This document shows, piece after piece, positions 42,898 through 52,107 of a stretch of DNA of 64,000 bases. Numbering within the stretch: position 1 is the first letter of the stretch; every line of letters starts with the position of its first letter. A program made the position numbers and the translations under genes. A model generated the notes under the pieces. The model did not search any database and was not told where the DNA came from. It worked only from the letters and a program-made list of their open reading frames with translations. Source of the DNA: CALWZE01 sp964645785 (GTDB lineage: Bacteria; Bacillota; Clostridia; Oscillospirales; Ruminococcaceae); the NCBI GenBank assembly GCA_964645785.1, contig CAZYAV010000004.1, forward strand, positions 1-64,000. The letters are read 5' to 3'.

Positions 42898-43440
42898 ATG
42901 GAGACTTGGCGCGACATTTTGATTCAGGCGATAGGCTTCCTGGGCGTGCTGTTCTTTTTCTTTTCCTTTCAAATGAAAAAGAACAAATCCCTCTTTATCA
43001 TGCAGACATTGGGCTGCCTGACCTTCAGCTTGCAGTTTGCCCTGTTGGGAGCCCTAAGCGGCTGCTTTAGTCTGCTTGTCAACATAGCGCGCAATACGAT
43101 GTTGACAAAATACACCGACTGCAAAGCAATCCGCTGGAAGGGGTGGGTCGTCGTTTTTTCAGCTCTGTCGCTTATCGCCGCCCTGTTCACCTGGAACGGA
43201 TGGATCAGTATCCTGCCTGTGGCCGGGACGGTGGCCGGAACGATTGCGTACTGGACGAATAACGCCAAAAAAATTCGAGTGGCGAATCTTTTTGTCAATG
43301 CGCCGTGTATGTTGTTGTACGATGTGCTGGTGAAATCGTGGGGCGGCGCACTGAACGAAATCATCACCATGATTTCAATTATCATTTCCATTGCCCGCTT
43401 TGGATGGAAAGCTTTGGACAGTGATAAGATAGAAACGTAA
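42898..43440 (+). CDS. YgjV-family inner membrane protein
   Basis: 180 residues with about six membrane segments. QAIGFLGVLFFFFSFQMKKN at the start, then LFIMQTLGCLTFSLQFALLG and NIARNTMLTKYTD, follow the YgjV family (bacterial inner membrane protein, about 180 residues). Function unknown. AAGGAA precedes the ATG. The gene is less GC-rich and uses more A/T-ending codons than its neighbours, so it may have been acquired. Confidence 0.85.
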   Translation: METWRDILIQAIGFLGVLFFFFSFQMKKNKSLFIMQTLGCLTFSLQFALLGALSGCFSLLVNIARNTMLTKYTDCKAIRWKGWVVVFSALSLIAALFTWNGWISILPVAGTVAGTIAYWTNNAKKIRVANLFVNAPCMLLYDVLVKSWGGALNEIITMISIIISIARFGWKALDSDKIET

Positions 43441-43560
43441 GGCTGCCATTCGGGGCTTGTTGGAACAATGGCAAGCTGTGACGGCGCAATCAGGGATTTG
43501 AGCCGGGCGGTGCTCCGGCGGCGCCGGTGCAGCTTCCGCAGCCTCTCGCAATAGGCAATC

Positions 43561-43592
43561 AAAGCGCCTTTCTCCCCGGAGAAAGGCGCTTT
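43561..43592 (+). terminator. Terminator-like hairpin after ygjV-like gene
   Basis: AAAGCGCCTTTCTCC and GGAGAAAGGCGCTTT, 15-base arms. Confidence 0.65.
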
Positions 43593-43735
43593 GGCAAACG
43601 GCCTCTTTTTTTTTCTATGAACGTGAGTTACACATACAAGACAACCCGCGGATACGCGGCAGTTCCGTTCTTTCCGCACCTTTCAGCGCGTTTTTCGAGC
43701 CGGGCGCATTTTGCGCCAATGCAGGTTTCCTTTTC

Positions 43736-43771
43736 AAAAAAGCCCGCAGCCACCGACGGCTGCGGGCTTTT
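43736..43771. terminator. Terminator-like hairpin without an adjacent gene
   Basis: AAAAGCCCGCAGCC and GGCTGCGGGCTTTT, 14-base arms with A/T tails on both sides. Confidence 0.6.
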
Positions 43772-43876
43772 AACGTCCGGCCTTCGTTTGCATTCCGCGT
43801 TGGGCAATCCATAGGAACGCAGGTTGATTTTTCGGCATACAGCACAAAACGCGGCGCAGAATTTTCCCGATGAAGG

Positions 43877-43903
43877 AAAAAGCCGGGGCTGCCCCCGGCT
43901 TTT
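43877..43903 (-). terminator. Terminator of the threonine aldolase gene
   Basis: AAAAGCCGGGG and CCCCGGCTTTT, about 60 bases past the stop. Confidence 0.75.
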
Positions 43904-43962
43904 GCTGTCTCCTTTATATCCCATACAATGCGCGAAACGGGGGTGTTTCCTCCCCCTCCGGC

Positions 43963-45024
43963 CTACGGCTTTGCCCCGCCGGGCGTGCTGCACAGCTCGC
44001 GCAGGCAGTCGAGCAGCCGGTCGGTCTGGCGCTCGTCCGTCGCCCAGGAGGTCACCAGCCGGATTGCGTCGTGGGTCTCGTCGACCGCCTGCCAGAATTC
44101 AAAGCCAAACGAGCGGCCGAGCGCGGCGATGACCGGCTTTGGCAGAATCGGGAAAATCTGGTTGGTGCAGGAAGGAGAAAGGAAGGGGAAGCCGAGCGCG
44201 GCGATGCCCGCCTGCAGCTTTTCCGCGCAGCGGTTCGCTTGCGCCGCCAGCTCCAGGTAGAGATTGTCCCGGAACAGCTCCGCAAACTGGATGCCAAGCA
44301 GCCGTCCTTTTGCCAGCATTCCGCCGCGCTGCTTGATGATGTAGCGAAAATCCCGCTCCAGCGCGCGGTTGCCGAACACCACCGCCTCGCCGAACAGCGC
44401 GCCCATCTTGGTGCCGCCGATGTAAAACACGTCGGTCAGCCGGGGCAAGTCCTGCCACGCGACATCGTTCTGCGCGCTCGCGAGCGCGCAGCCGAGCCGC
44501 GCGCCGTCCAGGAACAGCGGCACCCTGTGCTTTTCGCACACCGATTTGAGCGCCGCAAGCTCGCGTTTGGAATAGATGGTGCCGATCTCGGTCGGGTTTG
44601 AGATGTAAACCATGCCCGGCTGCACCATATGCTCGGCGGTCGCGTCCGCAAAGTGCGCGGCGATAAACGCGTCGACCTGCGCGGCCGTGAGCTTGCCGTC
44701 CGTGCCGGGCAGCGCCAGCACCTTGTGCCCCGTCGCCTCAATCGCGCCGGACTCGTGCACGTTGACATGCCCTGTCTCGGCCGCGACGACCCCCTGGTGC
44801 GGTCGCAGCAGAGACGCGATCACCGTCAAATTTGTCTGGGTGCCACCCACAAGAAAGTGCACCCCGACATCCTGTGTGCCGAGCGTTTTGCGGATAAGCG
44901 CCCTTGCCTGCTCGCAGTAAGCGTCCTCGCCATATCCGCAGCTCTGCTCCCGGTTTGTCCGTGCGAGCGCCTCCATGATCCGCTCATGCGCGCCCTCGCT
45001 GTAATCGTTGGTAAATGCGTACAT
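43963..45024 (-). CDS. Low-specificity threonine aldolase family protein
   Basis: 353 residues, PLP fold type I. Lys206 in YIGGTKMGALFGEA is the PLP lysine; SCGYGEDAYCEQA, LVGGTQTNLTVIA, HVNVHESGAIEATGHKV and LFLDGARLGCAL are family blocks. The enzyme splits L-threonine or allo-threonine to glycine and acetaldehyde; glyA is 4 kb away. AAAGGAGG lies before the ATG at 45024; the longer frame upstream is a shadow. It stands alone with its own terminator. Confidence 0.92.
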   Translation of the reverse strand: MYAFTNDYSEGAHERIMEALARTNREQSCGYGEDAYCEQARALIRKTLGTQDVGVHFLVGGTQTNLTVIASLLRPHQGVVAAETGHVNVHESGAIEATGHKVLALPGTDGKLTAAQVDAFIAAHFADATAEHMVQPGMVYISNPTEIGTIYSKRELAALKSVCEKHRVPLFLDGARLGCALASAQNDVAWQDLPRLTDVFYIGGTKMGALFGEAVVFGNRALERDFRYIIKQRGGMLAKGRLLGIQFAELFRDNLYLELAAQANRCAEKLQAGIAALGFPFLSPSCTNQIFPILPKPVIAALGRSFGFEFWQAVDETHDAIRLVTSWATDERQTDRLLDCLRELCSTPGGAKP

Positions 45025-45346
45025 TCTGTTTTCCTCCTTTCCTGCATGCTGTTTAAGCCGGCGACCGTTCGCTTTGTGCCGCCGCTTTTTTGCCTTCCCA
45101 TCCGTAAAAACCGGTCTGTCAATCCCCGCGCCCCTGGGCGGATGCCCGGCATTCTTCCCCTGCGTTGTCCCGGTTCTCAGGCCTTTGCGGCAGATTTTCC
45201 GCGCAGGCGCCGCACCGGGCAAAAGTGGCGTTTTACCCATTCCGCCGGCAGCATCCCGCGCCTTTTTTGCAGCCAGAACCATGCAATTTGAGGCCGTTTG
45301 TATATCGCGGCAGCCCCGGCGCGATGTGGAAGGCAGCGGCTGTGGG
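45025..45346. other. Spacer between threonine aldolase and LUD-protein genes
   Basis: 322 bases, GC-rich, no gene, no clear terminator for the pro operon. Nothing else can be supported. Confidence 0.5.
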
Positions 45347-45985
45347 TCAGTAGCCGAGCGGCTCGCCGACCAGAATCACCTTGATGCGCTTTGCCGGCTT
45401 GCAGAACCGGGTCGTCACAATCTGCGCGCAGATGCAGTCGGGCGATTTGCAGTCCCCACACATGCCGGTTTTGACGCAGGGGGTCTGTCCCTCAAACCGC
45501 TGGGCATTGAGCGGCGCGGCAACCGTGCGGGCGCGCACGAGCGCATCGTCGGCCGAGCGCACAATTTTGTTTATCCCCGCAATCACGAGCACCTGCCTGG
45601 GGCCGAAGCAGAGCGCGGCCACCCGGTTTGCCCGGCCGTCCACATTGACCAGCTGCCCATCCTCGCTGATTGCGTTCGCGCTCATCAAAAAGGTGTCGCA
45701 CAGCAGCGCCCGGCGCATAATCTCGGTCTGCTCCTCGGGGGTTTTGCCCGCCGACCGCTCCAGCAGGTTGTAGCCGTTTTCGCGCAGATAGGACAGCAGC
45801 CCCACCTCCTCCATGCTGGCCGAGCCGCCGTAGGAAATTTGCATTTCCCGGTCGAGCCAGCCCAGCGCGGCCTCGACCGCCTGCGCCTTTGTCTCGCAAA
45901 AACGCGCCTCAAACTGCCGGCTTTCCAGCGCTCTGACCACGCTCTCCCCCAGTTTCCGGTTGCGAAGCTCTGTCGGTGTCGCCAT
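45347..45985 (-). CDS. LUD-domain (LutC/YkgG-like) protein with cysteine cluster
   Basis: 212 residues. The LUD fold is shown by YGGSASMEEVGLLSYL, SANAISEDGQLVNVDGRANR and VLVIAGINKIV. The C-terminal CVKTGMCGDCKSPDCIC (about 180-196) carries five cysteines that could bind an Fe-S cluster or zinc, as in the clostridial one-domain members. LutC proteins take part in lactate oxidation with LutA and LutB, neither of which is here, so the role is open. It follows proA by 14 bases and belongs to that transcript. AAGGAGG precedes the ATG. Confidence 0.87.
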   Translation of the reverse strand: MATPTELRNRKLGESVVRALESRQFEARFCETKAQAVEAALGWLDREMQISYGGSASMEEVGLLSYLRENGYNLLERSAGKTPEEQTEIMRRALLCDTFLMSANAISEDGQLVNVDGRANRVAALCFGPRQVLVIAGINKIVRSADDALVRARTVAAPLNAQRFEGQTPCVKTGMCGDCKSPDCICAQIVTTRFCKPAKRIKVILVGEPLGY

Positions 45986-45999
45986 TTTGTTTTTCCTCC

Positions 46000-47244
46000 T
46001 TATCGAATCTGCCCTGTCCCGTGGACGATGTATTTATAGGATGTCAGCTCCCGCAGGCCGAGCGGCCCGCGCGCGTGCAGCTTCTGGGTCGAGATGCCGA
46101 TTTCCGCCCCCAGCCCGAACTCGCCGCCGTCCGTGAAGCGGGTGGACGCGTTGACATACACCGCCGCCGCGTCGACGCCCGCCGTGAACCGCCGCGCGGC
46201 TTCCTCGTCCGCCGTCACAATCGCCTCGCTGTGCCCGGTGCCGTAGCGGTCGATGTGCGCCATCGCCTCCTCAAGGCTGCCGACAACCCGGCAGGCGAGG
46301 ATATAGTCGTTGTATTCCCGCCCCCAGTCGTCCGGCGCGGCGGGCACGGCTCCGGGCAGGACGGCGCAGACCCGCTCGTCCCCGCGAATCTCCACATGGT
46401 GGGCGGCAAGGCGCTGCGCCATGCGGGGCAAAAACGCGTCCGCCGCCTGCGCGTGAACCAGCACGCACTCGCACGCGTTGCAGACCGACGGGCGGCTGGT
46501 TTTGGCGTTGTCCACAATCGCAGCCGCCATGTCGAGGTCGGCCGCCCGGTCGACATAAATGTGGCAGGTGCCCGCGCCCGTCTCGATCACCGGCACGCTC
46601 GCCTGCTCCACAACCGCGCGGATGAGGCCGCGGCCGCCGCGCGGAATCAGCAGGTCAACCAGGCCGTTCAGCCGCATCAGCTCGCCGGCGCTTTCGCGGC
46701 CGGTGTCCTCCACAAGCTGCACGCAGTCCGCCGGGAGCCCCGCCTGCCCGAGCGAGCGGCGCATGGACGAGACAATCGCCATGTTGGAGCGGATTGCCTC
46801 CTTGCCGCCGCGCAGAATCGCCGCGTTGCCGCTTTTCAGGCAGAGCGCCGCCGAATCCGCGCTGACATTCGGCCTCGCCTCAAAAATCACGGCGATCACC
46901 CCAATCGGCGTCGTCACCTTTTCAATCCGCAGGCCGTTCGGCCGAACCTGCGCGTCGAGCCGCACGCCGACCGGGTCGGGCAGCGCGCACACCGCCTCTA
47001 TCCCCGCGCAGATTCCCGCAATCCGCTTTTCGTCCAGCGCCAGCCGGTCAAGCAGCGCGTCGCTCAGACCCGCCGCGCGCCCGGTCGCAAGATCCGCCGC
47101 GTTCGATTGCAGAATCCCGGCACTGTCGGCGCGCAGCCCCTGCGCTATCGCCCGCAGCGCGCCGTCCCTCGTTTCGCCGTCCGTCACCGCAAGCACCCGC
47201 CTGGCCGCCTGCGCCGCCTGCCCAATCTCCCTGACTGTTTTCAT
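46000..47244 (-). CDS. proA: Gamma-glutamyl phosphate reductase
   Basis: 414 residues, full length. It reduces gamma-glutamyl phosphate to glutamate semialdehyde with NADPH, the second step to proline. The catalytic Cys lies in RPSVCNACECVL; PIGVIAVIFEARPNVSADSA and GGKEAIRSN are the cofactor and substrate blocks, and the C-terminus ELTSYKYIVHGTGQIR is typical. Its start overlaps the proB stop by 4 bases, so the two enzymes, which exchange an unstable intermediate, are co-translated. Confidence 0.97.
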   Translation of the reverse strand: MKTVREIGQAAQAARRVLAVTDGETRDGALRAIAQGLRADSAGILQSNAADLATGRAAGLSDALLDRLALDEKRIAGICAGIEAVCALPDPVGVRLDAQVRPNGLRIEKVTTPIGVIAVIFEARPNVSADSAALCLKSGNAAILRGGKEAIRSNMAIVSSMRRSLGQAGLPADCVQLVEDTGRESAGELMRLNGLVDLLIPRGGRGLIRAVVEQASVPVIETGAGTCHIYVDRAADLDMAAAIVDNAKTSRPSVCNACECVLVHAQAADAFLPRMAQRLAAHHVEIRGDERVCAVLPGAVPAAPDDWGREYNDYILACRVVGSLEEAMAHIDRYGTGHSEAIVTADEEAARRFTAGVDAAAVYVNASTRFTDGGEFGLGAEIGISTQKLHARGPLGLRELTSYKYIVHGTGQIR

Positions 47245-48023
47245 CCCTTCACCGCCTTAAACCACGTGCCGGTGTGCCGGCCCTCCATCAGCTCGTAAAT
47301 ATTCTCAATCGGCTTGCCGCCGATGACAAAGGTGTCGATGCCCGCGCAGGTCGCCAGGCTTGCCGCGTGCACCTTGGTCTCCATCCCGCCGGTGCCGAGC
47401 GCGGAGCCCGCGCCCCCGGCCATCCGCTCGATGTTCTCGTCGATCCGCTCGATTTCCCGCAGCAGCACCGCGCCCGGCTCGTCCGGGCTGCGGTCATACA
47501 GGCCGTCCGTATCGGTGAGAATTACCAGCGCATCCGCGCCGATGAGCTTTGCGACGATGGCCGAAAGGCTGTCGTTATCGCCATAGACAATCTCGTCCAC
47601 CGCCACGCTGTCGTTTTCGTTGACGATGGGCAGCGCGCCGTACTCAAACAGCTTGTTGAACGCGTTGATGAGGTTCTCCCGTCGCCGGTCGTCCTCGACA
47701 TCCTCCTTGGTAATCAGCAGCTGGCCGACGATGTGCCCGTATTCGGAGAACATCTTGTCGTACATAAACATCAGCTCGCACTGGCCAACCGTCGCCGCCG
47801 CCTGCTTGCCCGCCGTGTCGGTCGGCCGGCCGGGCAGCCCCAGCTTGCCGACCCCCACGCCGATGGCGCCCGAGGTCACCAGCACGACCTCCACCCCGGC
47901 GTTCATCAGGTCGCTGAGCACCCGCACCAGCTCCCCCATGTGCTTGATGTTTGTTTTGCCCGTCCGATGGGTCAGGGTCGTGGTGCCCACCTTGAACACC
48001 ACCCGTCTGTAACGCTGCGTCAT
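47241..48023 (-). CDS. proB: Glutamate 5-kinase without PUA domain
   Basis: 260 residues. It phosphorylates glutamate, the first step of proline synthesis. The amino-acid-kinase domain is whole: VFKVGTTTLTH (start), VLVTSGAIGVGVGKLGL, LPIVNENDSVAVDEI, GDNDSLSAIVA, LTDTDGLYDRSP and GTGGMETKVHAA. It ends after this domain and lacks the PUA domain of longer (about 370-residue) enzymes, a normal variant in Clostridia. AAAGGAT precedes the ATG at 48023; the frame upstream is not homologous. Confidence 0.96.
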   Translation of the reverse strand: MTQRYRRVVFKVGTTTLTHRTGKTNIKHMGELVRVLSDLMNAGVEVVLVTSGAIGVGVGKLGLPGRPTDTAGKQAAATVGQCELMFMYDKMFSEYGHIVGQLLITKEDVEDDRRRENLINAFNKLFEYGALPIVNENDSVAVDEIVYGDNDSLSAIVAKLIGADALVILTDTDGLYDRSPDEPGAVLLREIERIDENIERMAGGAGSALGTGGMETKVHAASLATCAGIDTFVIGGKPIENIYELMEGRHTGTWFKAVKG

Positions 48024-48102
48024 GGTTCCAATCCTTTCTAATCCGCATCCCAGCTTACCGCGTCCTTTGGCAAGCCGGTTTTCTCTGTTTATCCGCCCCG
48101 GC

Positions 48103-49851
48103 TCAGTGGCTGAACTGGCTGTTGTACAGCTCAGCGTAAAAGCCCCCGCGCGCAAGCAGCTCCTCGTGCCTGCCCTGCTCGACGATGCTGCCGTCCCGCA
48201 TGACGAGGATTAGGTCGGCTGCCCGGATGGTGGACAGCCGGTGGGCGACGATGAAGCTGGTTCTGCCCTGCATCATGTGCGCGAACGCGTCCTGTATCTT
48301 CTGCTCGGTTCGGGTGTCGATTGAGCTGGTCGCCTCGTCCAGAATCAGCATCGGCGGCAGGCAGAGCATGACCCGCGCGATGCACAGCAGCTGCTTTTGC
48401 CCCTGCGAGAGCATCCCGCCGTCCTCCGCAATCACCGTGTCATACCCGTCGGGCAGCCGCTTGATGAAGCTGTGCGCGTGCGCGGCCTTTGCGGCGGCGA
48501 CGACCTCCCCGTCGGTCGCGTCCGGGCGGCCGAGGGTCAGGTTTTCCCGGACGGTTCCCGGCCGCAGCCAGGTATCCTGCAGCACCATGCCGTAATTGGT
48601 GCGCAGGCTTTGCCGCGTGATGCCCCGCACGTCGGCGCCGTCCACCAGGATTGCGCCGGCGTCCACGTCGTAAAACCGCATCAGCAGGTTGATGATTGTC
48701 GTCTTGCCGCAGCCGGTCGGGCCGACAATCGCCACCCGCATCCCCGGCCGAACCGCCAGGCTCAGGTTCTCAATCAGCTTTCTGTCCGGCGTATAGGAAA
48801 AGCACACCTTACGCAGCTCCACCGCGCCGGCCGGGTTTGCAAGAACCTTTGCGCCGGCCGGGTCGGGCGTCTGGGACGGCTCGTCGATCAGCTCAAAGAT
48901 CCGCGCCGCGCAGGCAAGCGCGTTTTGCAGCTCGGTCACCACCCCCGAAATCTCGTTGAACGGCTTTGTATACTGGTTGGCATAGCTCAAAAAGCAGGAC
49001 AGCCCCCCGACCGTGATGCTGCCCGCCGCGGCCGCGAACGCGCCCGCCGCCCCCACGCCGGCGTAGGCAAGCGCGTTGACGAACCGGGTGCTTGGGTTCA
49101 CCAGCGAGGAATAGAAAATCGCGCGCAGCGAGCATTGCTCCAACCGGCCGTTGATCTCGTCAAACTGCGCCTGAGTCTGCTCCTCGCGGCCGAACGCCTG
49201 CACGATTTTCTGCCCGCCGATCATCTCGTCAATCAGCGCGGTCTGCTCGCCCCGCGTCTCGGATTGCAGCCTGAACATGCTGTAGGTTTTTTTCGCGATA
49301 AAATTCGCCACCAAGAAAGACAGCGGGGTCACCAGCACAACCACCAGGGTGATGGAGGGGTTGATAGACAGCATGAAGCCCAGCGTGCCGAAAATCGTTG
49401 CGACACCGGTGAAAAACTGCGCGAACCCCATCAGCAGGCCGTCCGCGAACTGATCCACGTCCGCAATCACCCGGCTGACGATTTCCCCGTGCGGGTGCGC
49501 GTCGAGATAGCGCAGCGGCAGCGCCTCGATTTTGCGGAACGCCTCGTCCCGGATGTCCCGCACGACGTTGTAGGTAATCCGGTTGTTGAGGGTGTTCATC
49601 ACCCACTGGCAGACGGCCGTCACCCCGACAAGCACGCCGGCTGCCAGCAGAATGCAGGTGATTTTTTCGAATTCGACCTGCCCCGGCGCGAGGATGCAGT
49701 CGATCGCCGCGCCGATCTGGATGGGGACGTACAGGGTGGCCGCCACCGAGGCCACCGCCAGCAGAACGGAGAAAATCAGCGACGCCCAGTACCGCCGGAC
49801 ATACCGCAGCACCCGGCCGACCGTCCCCTTTTGCACAGGCGTTTTTTTCAT
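48103..49851 (-). CDS. ABC exporter half, canonical ATPase site (ABC-type multidrug/peptide family)
   Basis: 582 residues: six membrane helices (about 20-310) and one ATPase domain. Walker A is GPTGCGKTT; the Walker B block LILDEATSSID has the catalytic Glu; the H-loop is VAHRLST. The signature is LSQGQKQ instead of LSGGQ. Second gene of a pair overlapping by 4 bases, so the product works as a heterodimer with the next entry. Such pairs export drugs, lipids or peptides; nothing nearby defines the substrate. 79 bases separate it from proB. Confidence 0.94.
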   Translation of the reverse strand: MKKTPVQKGTVGRVLRYVRRYWASLIFSVLLAVASVAATLYVPIQIGAAIDCILAPGQVEFEKITCILLAAGVLVGVTAVCQWVMNTLNNRITYNVVRDIRDEAFRKIEALPLRYLDAHPHGEIVSRVIADVDQFADGLLMGFAQFFTGVATIFGTLGFMLSINPSITLVVVLVTPLSFLVANFIAKKTYSMFRLQSETRGEQTALIDEMIGGQKIVQAFGREEQTQAQFDEINGRLEQCSLRAIFYSSLVNPSTRFVNALAYAGVGAAGAFAAAAGSITVGGLSCFLSYANQYTKPFNEISGVVTELQNALACAARIFELIDEPSQTPDPAGAKVLANPAGAVELRKVCFSYTPDRKLIENLSLAVRPGMRVAIVGPTGCGKTTIINLLMRFYDVDAGAILVDGADVRGITRQSLRTNYGMVLQDTWLRPGTVRENLTLGRPDATDGEVVAAAKAAHAHSFIKRLPDGYDTVIAEDGGMLSQGQKQLLCIARVMLCLPPMLILDEATSSIDTRTEQKIQDAFAHMMQGRTSFIVAHRLSTIRAADLILVMRDGSIVEQGRHEELLARGGFYAELYNSQFSH

Positions 49852-51566
49852 TGCGCGCGCACCTCCTCCGGAAACTGGGAGCCGTAAATCTCCCGATACA
49901 CCGCGCAGCTTTGCAGCAGCTCGTCGTGCGTGCCGATGCCGGCCGCGCAGCCGTCGTCCAGCACGATAATCCGGTCGGCATACATAATCGAGCTTGCGCG
50001 CTGGGAGACGATGAACACGGTTGCGTCCGTTTTGCGGATGGCGGCGCGCAGCCGCGCGTCGGTGGCGTAGTCCAGCGCGGAGGCGCTGTCGTCCAGGATG
50101 AGGATTTCCGGCCGGCGCACCAGCGCGCGCGCAATGGTCAGGCGCTGGCGCTGCCCGCCCGAAAGGTTGCGGCCGCCCTGCTCAACCGGCGCGTCCAGCC
50201 CCTGCGGCTTTGCGCGGACAACGTCCATTGCCTGCGCGGTCTCCAATGCCGCCAGCACCTCCTCGTCGGTCGCATCCGGCTTGCCCCAGCGGATATTTTC
50301 CCGAATCGTGCCCTTGAACAGGACGGCGTGCTGCGGCACAACCCCGATTTTTTTCCGCAGCGCGCCGGTCTCGAGGGTTCGCACGTCGGCGCCGCCCACA
50401 TACACCGTGCCGGACGCCGCGTCGTAAAACCGGGGAATCAGGTTGACAAGCGAGCTTTTGCCCGCGCCCGTCCCGCCGATGATGCCGATTGTCTCGCCCG
50501 GCCTTGCCTCAAAGGTGATGTCGCTCAGCGAATCCGCCGCCGCGCCGGCATAGCGCAGGCAGACCCGGTCAAACCGCACCGCGCCGGGCTCCGGCTGCAG
50601 CGCGCCGCCGCCGTTTTGGGCGCTGGAGCGCATCTCAAACACGGCCGCGATGCGGTTGGCGCAGGCGGCGGATTTGGTGATGGTGATAATCAGGTTCGCG
50701 AGCTTAATCAGCTCGACGAGGATTTGGGACATGTAATTGTACAGCGCGACCACCGCGCCCTGGGTCAGCACGCCCGCCTCAACCTGCACCGCACCCGTCC
50801 AGATGAGCCAAAGGATCGCCGCGTTGATGAGGATATAGGTCAGCGGGTTCATCAGCGCTGAGATCCTGCCCACAAACCGCTGGGTGTGCGCAAGGTCGTC
50901 GTTGCGCTGCACGAACGCGTCTATTTCCTGCTGCTCGCGGGCAAACGCACGCAGCACCCGCGCGCCGGCGAGGTTCGCGCGGGTCGCGCCGAGCACCCCG
51001 TCCAGCTTTGCCTGCACCTTTTTATACAGCGGGATGCTGACAAGCATGATGCCGAACACCACGAACGACAGCGCCGCAATCGCCGCGACGAAAATCAGCG
51101 CCGCGCGCGTGTCGATGGTGAACGCCATCACCATCGCGCCGAACACCACGAACGGCGAGCGCAAAAACAGCCGCAGCAGCAGATTGACCCCCGACTGCAC
51201 CTGGTTGACGTCGCTCGTCATCCGCGTGATGAGGGTAGAGGCGCCCAGCACATCCAGTTCGGTGTAGGAGAGGCTCTGCACATGGGCAAACAGCGCGCTT
51301 TTGAGCCGCGCGGCAAAGCCGACCGCCGCCTTGGCCGCGAAAAACTGCGCCGTCACCGAGCTTGCCAGCCCCACCGCGCCCAGCAGCACCAGCAGCCCGC
51401 ACATCCGCAGAATATAGCCGCTGTCCCGGTTCGCGATGCCGACGTCGATGATCGACGCGACAACCAGCGGCACAAACAGCTCAAACGACGCCTCGAGCAT
51501 CTTGAACAGCGGCCCGAGCACGCATTCCTTTTTGTATCCCTTTAAATAGACAGCCAGCTTTTTCAC
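49848..51566 (-). CDS. ABC exporter half with degenerate ATPase site
   Basis: 572 residues: six membrane helices and one ATPase domain with Walker A GGTGAGKSS and signature LSGGQRQ. The Walker B block reads LILDDSASALD, so Asp replaces the catalytic Glu, and the H-loop is VSQRASS with Gln in place of His. This is the usual asymmetry of heterodimeric exporters (for example BmrC/BmrD, TM287/288): this subunit holds the non-hydrolysing site and its good signature completes the partner site. First gene of the pair. Confidence 0.94.
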   Translation of the reverse strand: MKKLAVYLKGYKKECVLGPLFKMLEASFELFVPLVVASIIDVGIANRDSGYILRMCGLLVLLGAVGLASSVTAQFFAAKAAVGFAARLKSALFAHVQSLSYTELDVLGASTLITRMTSDVNQVQSGVNLLLRLFLRSPFVVFGAMVMAFTIDTRAALIFVAAIAALSFVVFGIMLVSIPLYKKVQAKLDGVLGATRANLAGARVLRAFAREQQEIDAFVQRNDDLAHTQRFVGRISALMNPLTYILINAAILWLIWTGAVQVEAGVLTQGAVVALYNYMSQILVELIKLANLIITITKSAACANRIAAVFEMRSSAQNGGGALQPEPGAVRFDRVCLRYAGAAADSLSDITFEARPGETIGIIGGTGAGKSSLVNLIPRFYDAASGTVYVGGADVRTLETGALRKKIGVVPQHAVLFKGTIRENIRWGKPDATDEEVLAALETAQAMDVVRAKPQGLDAPVEQGGRNLSGGQRQRLTIARALVRRPEILILDDSASALDYATDARLRAAIRKTDATVFIVSQRASSIMYADRIIVLDDGCAAGIGTHDELLQSCAVYREIYGSQFPEEVRAQ

Positions 51567-52107
51567 CCAAAAATCCCTCTTCTGCCCGGTTGCACCGGTT
51601 CGCGCGGCGCGCGCCGGCGGACGGCTGCGCCGCTTTTGAAAAAGTCAGTTCATTTTATTTTAGCACCGCGCGCGGCTTTGGGCAATCGCAACATTTTGTC
51701 GCCAAAGGCTGCGGCGGCTCCGCGGCTCCGCCAACTTTTTGCAGTTCAAGAGACGTACCCTTTGTTCTGCGATTGTTTTTCCGACTCTGCTTGCCAGTAC
51801 AAAGTCCGCGCCGCCGCTCCCCTTTTCCGCGAAAAAGTCCCCCGCGCGGCTCCGGCTGCTCGGTTGCAAGCGCGCTGCCGGCATATCTGCGGCGCCGCCA
51901 ATTTTTGTGGGGGTACGGTACCGTGCCTTGTCCTGTATTCTTTGTCAATTGAGCCCAAGCATTCCCAAAAAGCGATAAAGGCAGGGGAAAAGGGGCGAGG
52001 CCGGGGGTGCAGGCTTATCCCCCGACCTCGCCGCCGCAGTCAAAACCGGCCGCGCCCGATTGCGGGCGGGCAGCCCTTGCCCGCCCGTCCTCTCGAGCCC
52101 GCCCGGC
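51567..52107. other. Spacer upstream of the ABC exporter
   Basis: 541 bases, no gene. It holds a terminator for the radical-SAM operon at its right end and mixed sequence with short T-rich blocks elsewhere. No promoter with good spacing was found for the exporter. Confidence 0.5.
51989..52032 (-). terminator. Terminator of the radical-SAM operon
   Basis: GGCGAGGCCGGGGG pairs with CCCCCGACCTCGCC; on the minus strand CCCCTTTTCCCC follows. Confidence 0.65.

Larger units (their letters stand above)
43441..43962. other. Spacer with three terminator-like hairpins
   Basis: 522 bases between convergent genes. It has three strong stems (43561-43592, 43736-43771, 43877-43903) with no gene between them; perhaps genes that stood between these terminators have been lost. 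Confidence 0.6.

Noticed and set aside
45347..45985. Full lactate-utilisation operon lutABC
   Set aside because: Only the LUD-domain protein is present, attached to proB-proA; no lutA or lutB is adjacent.
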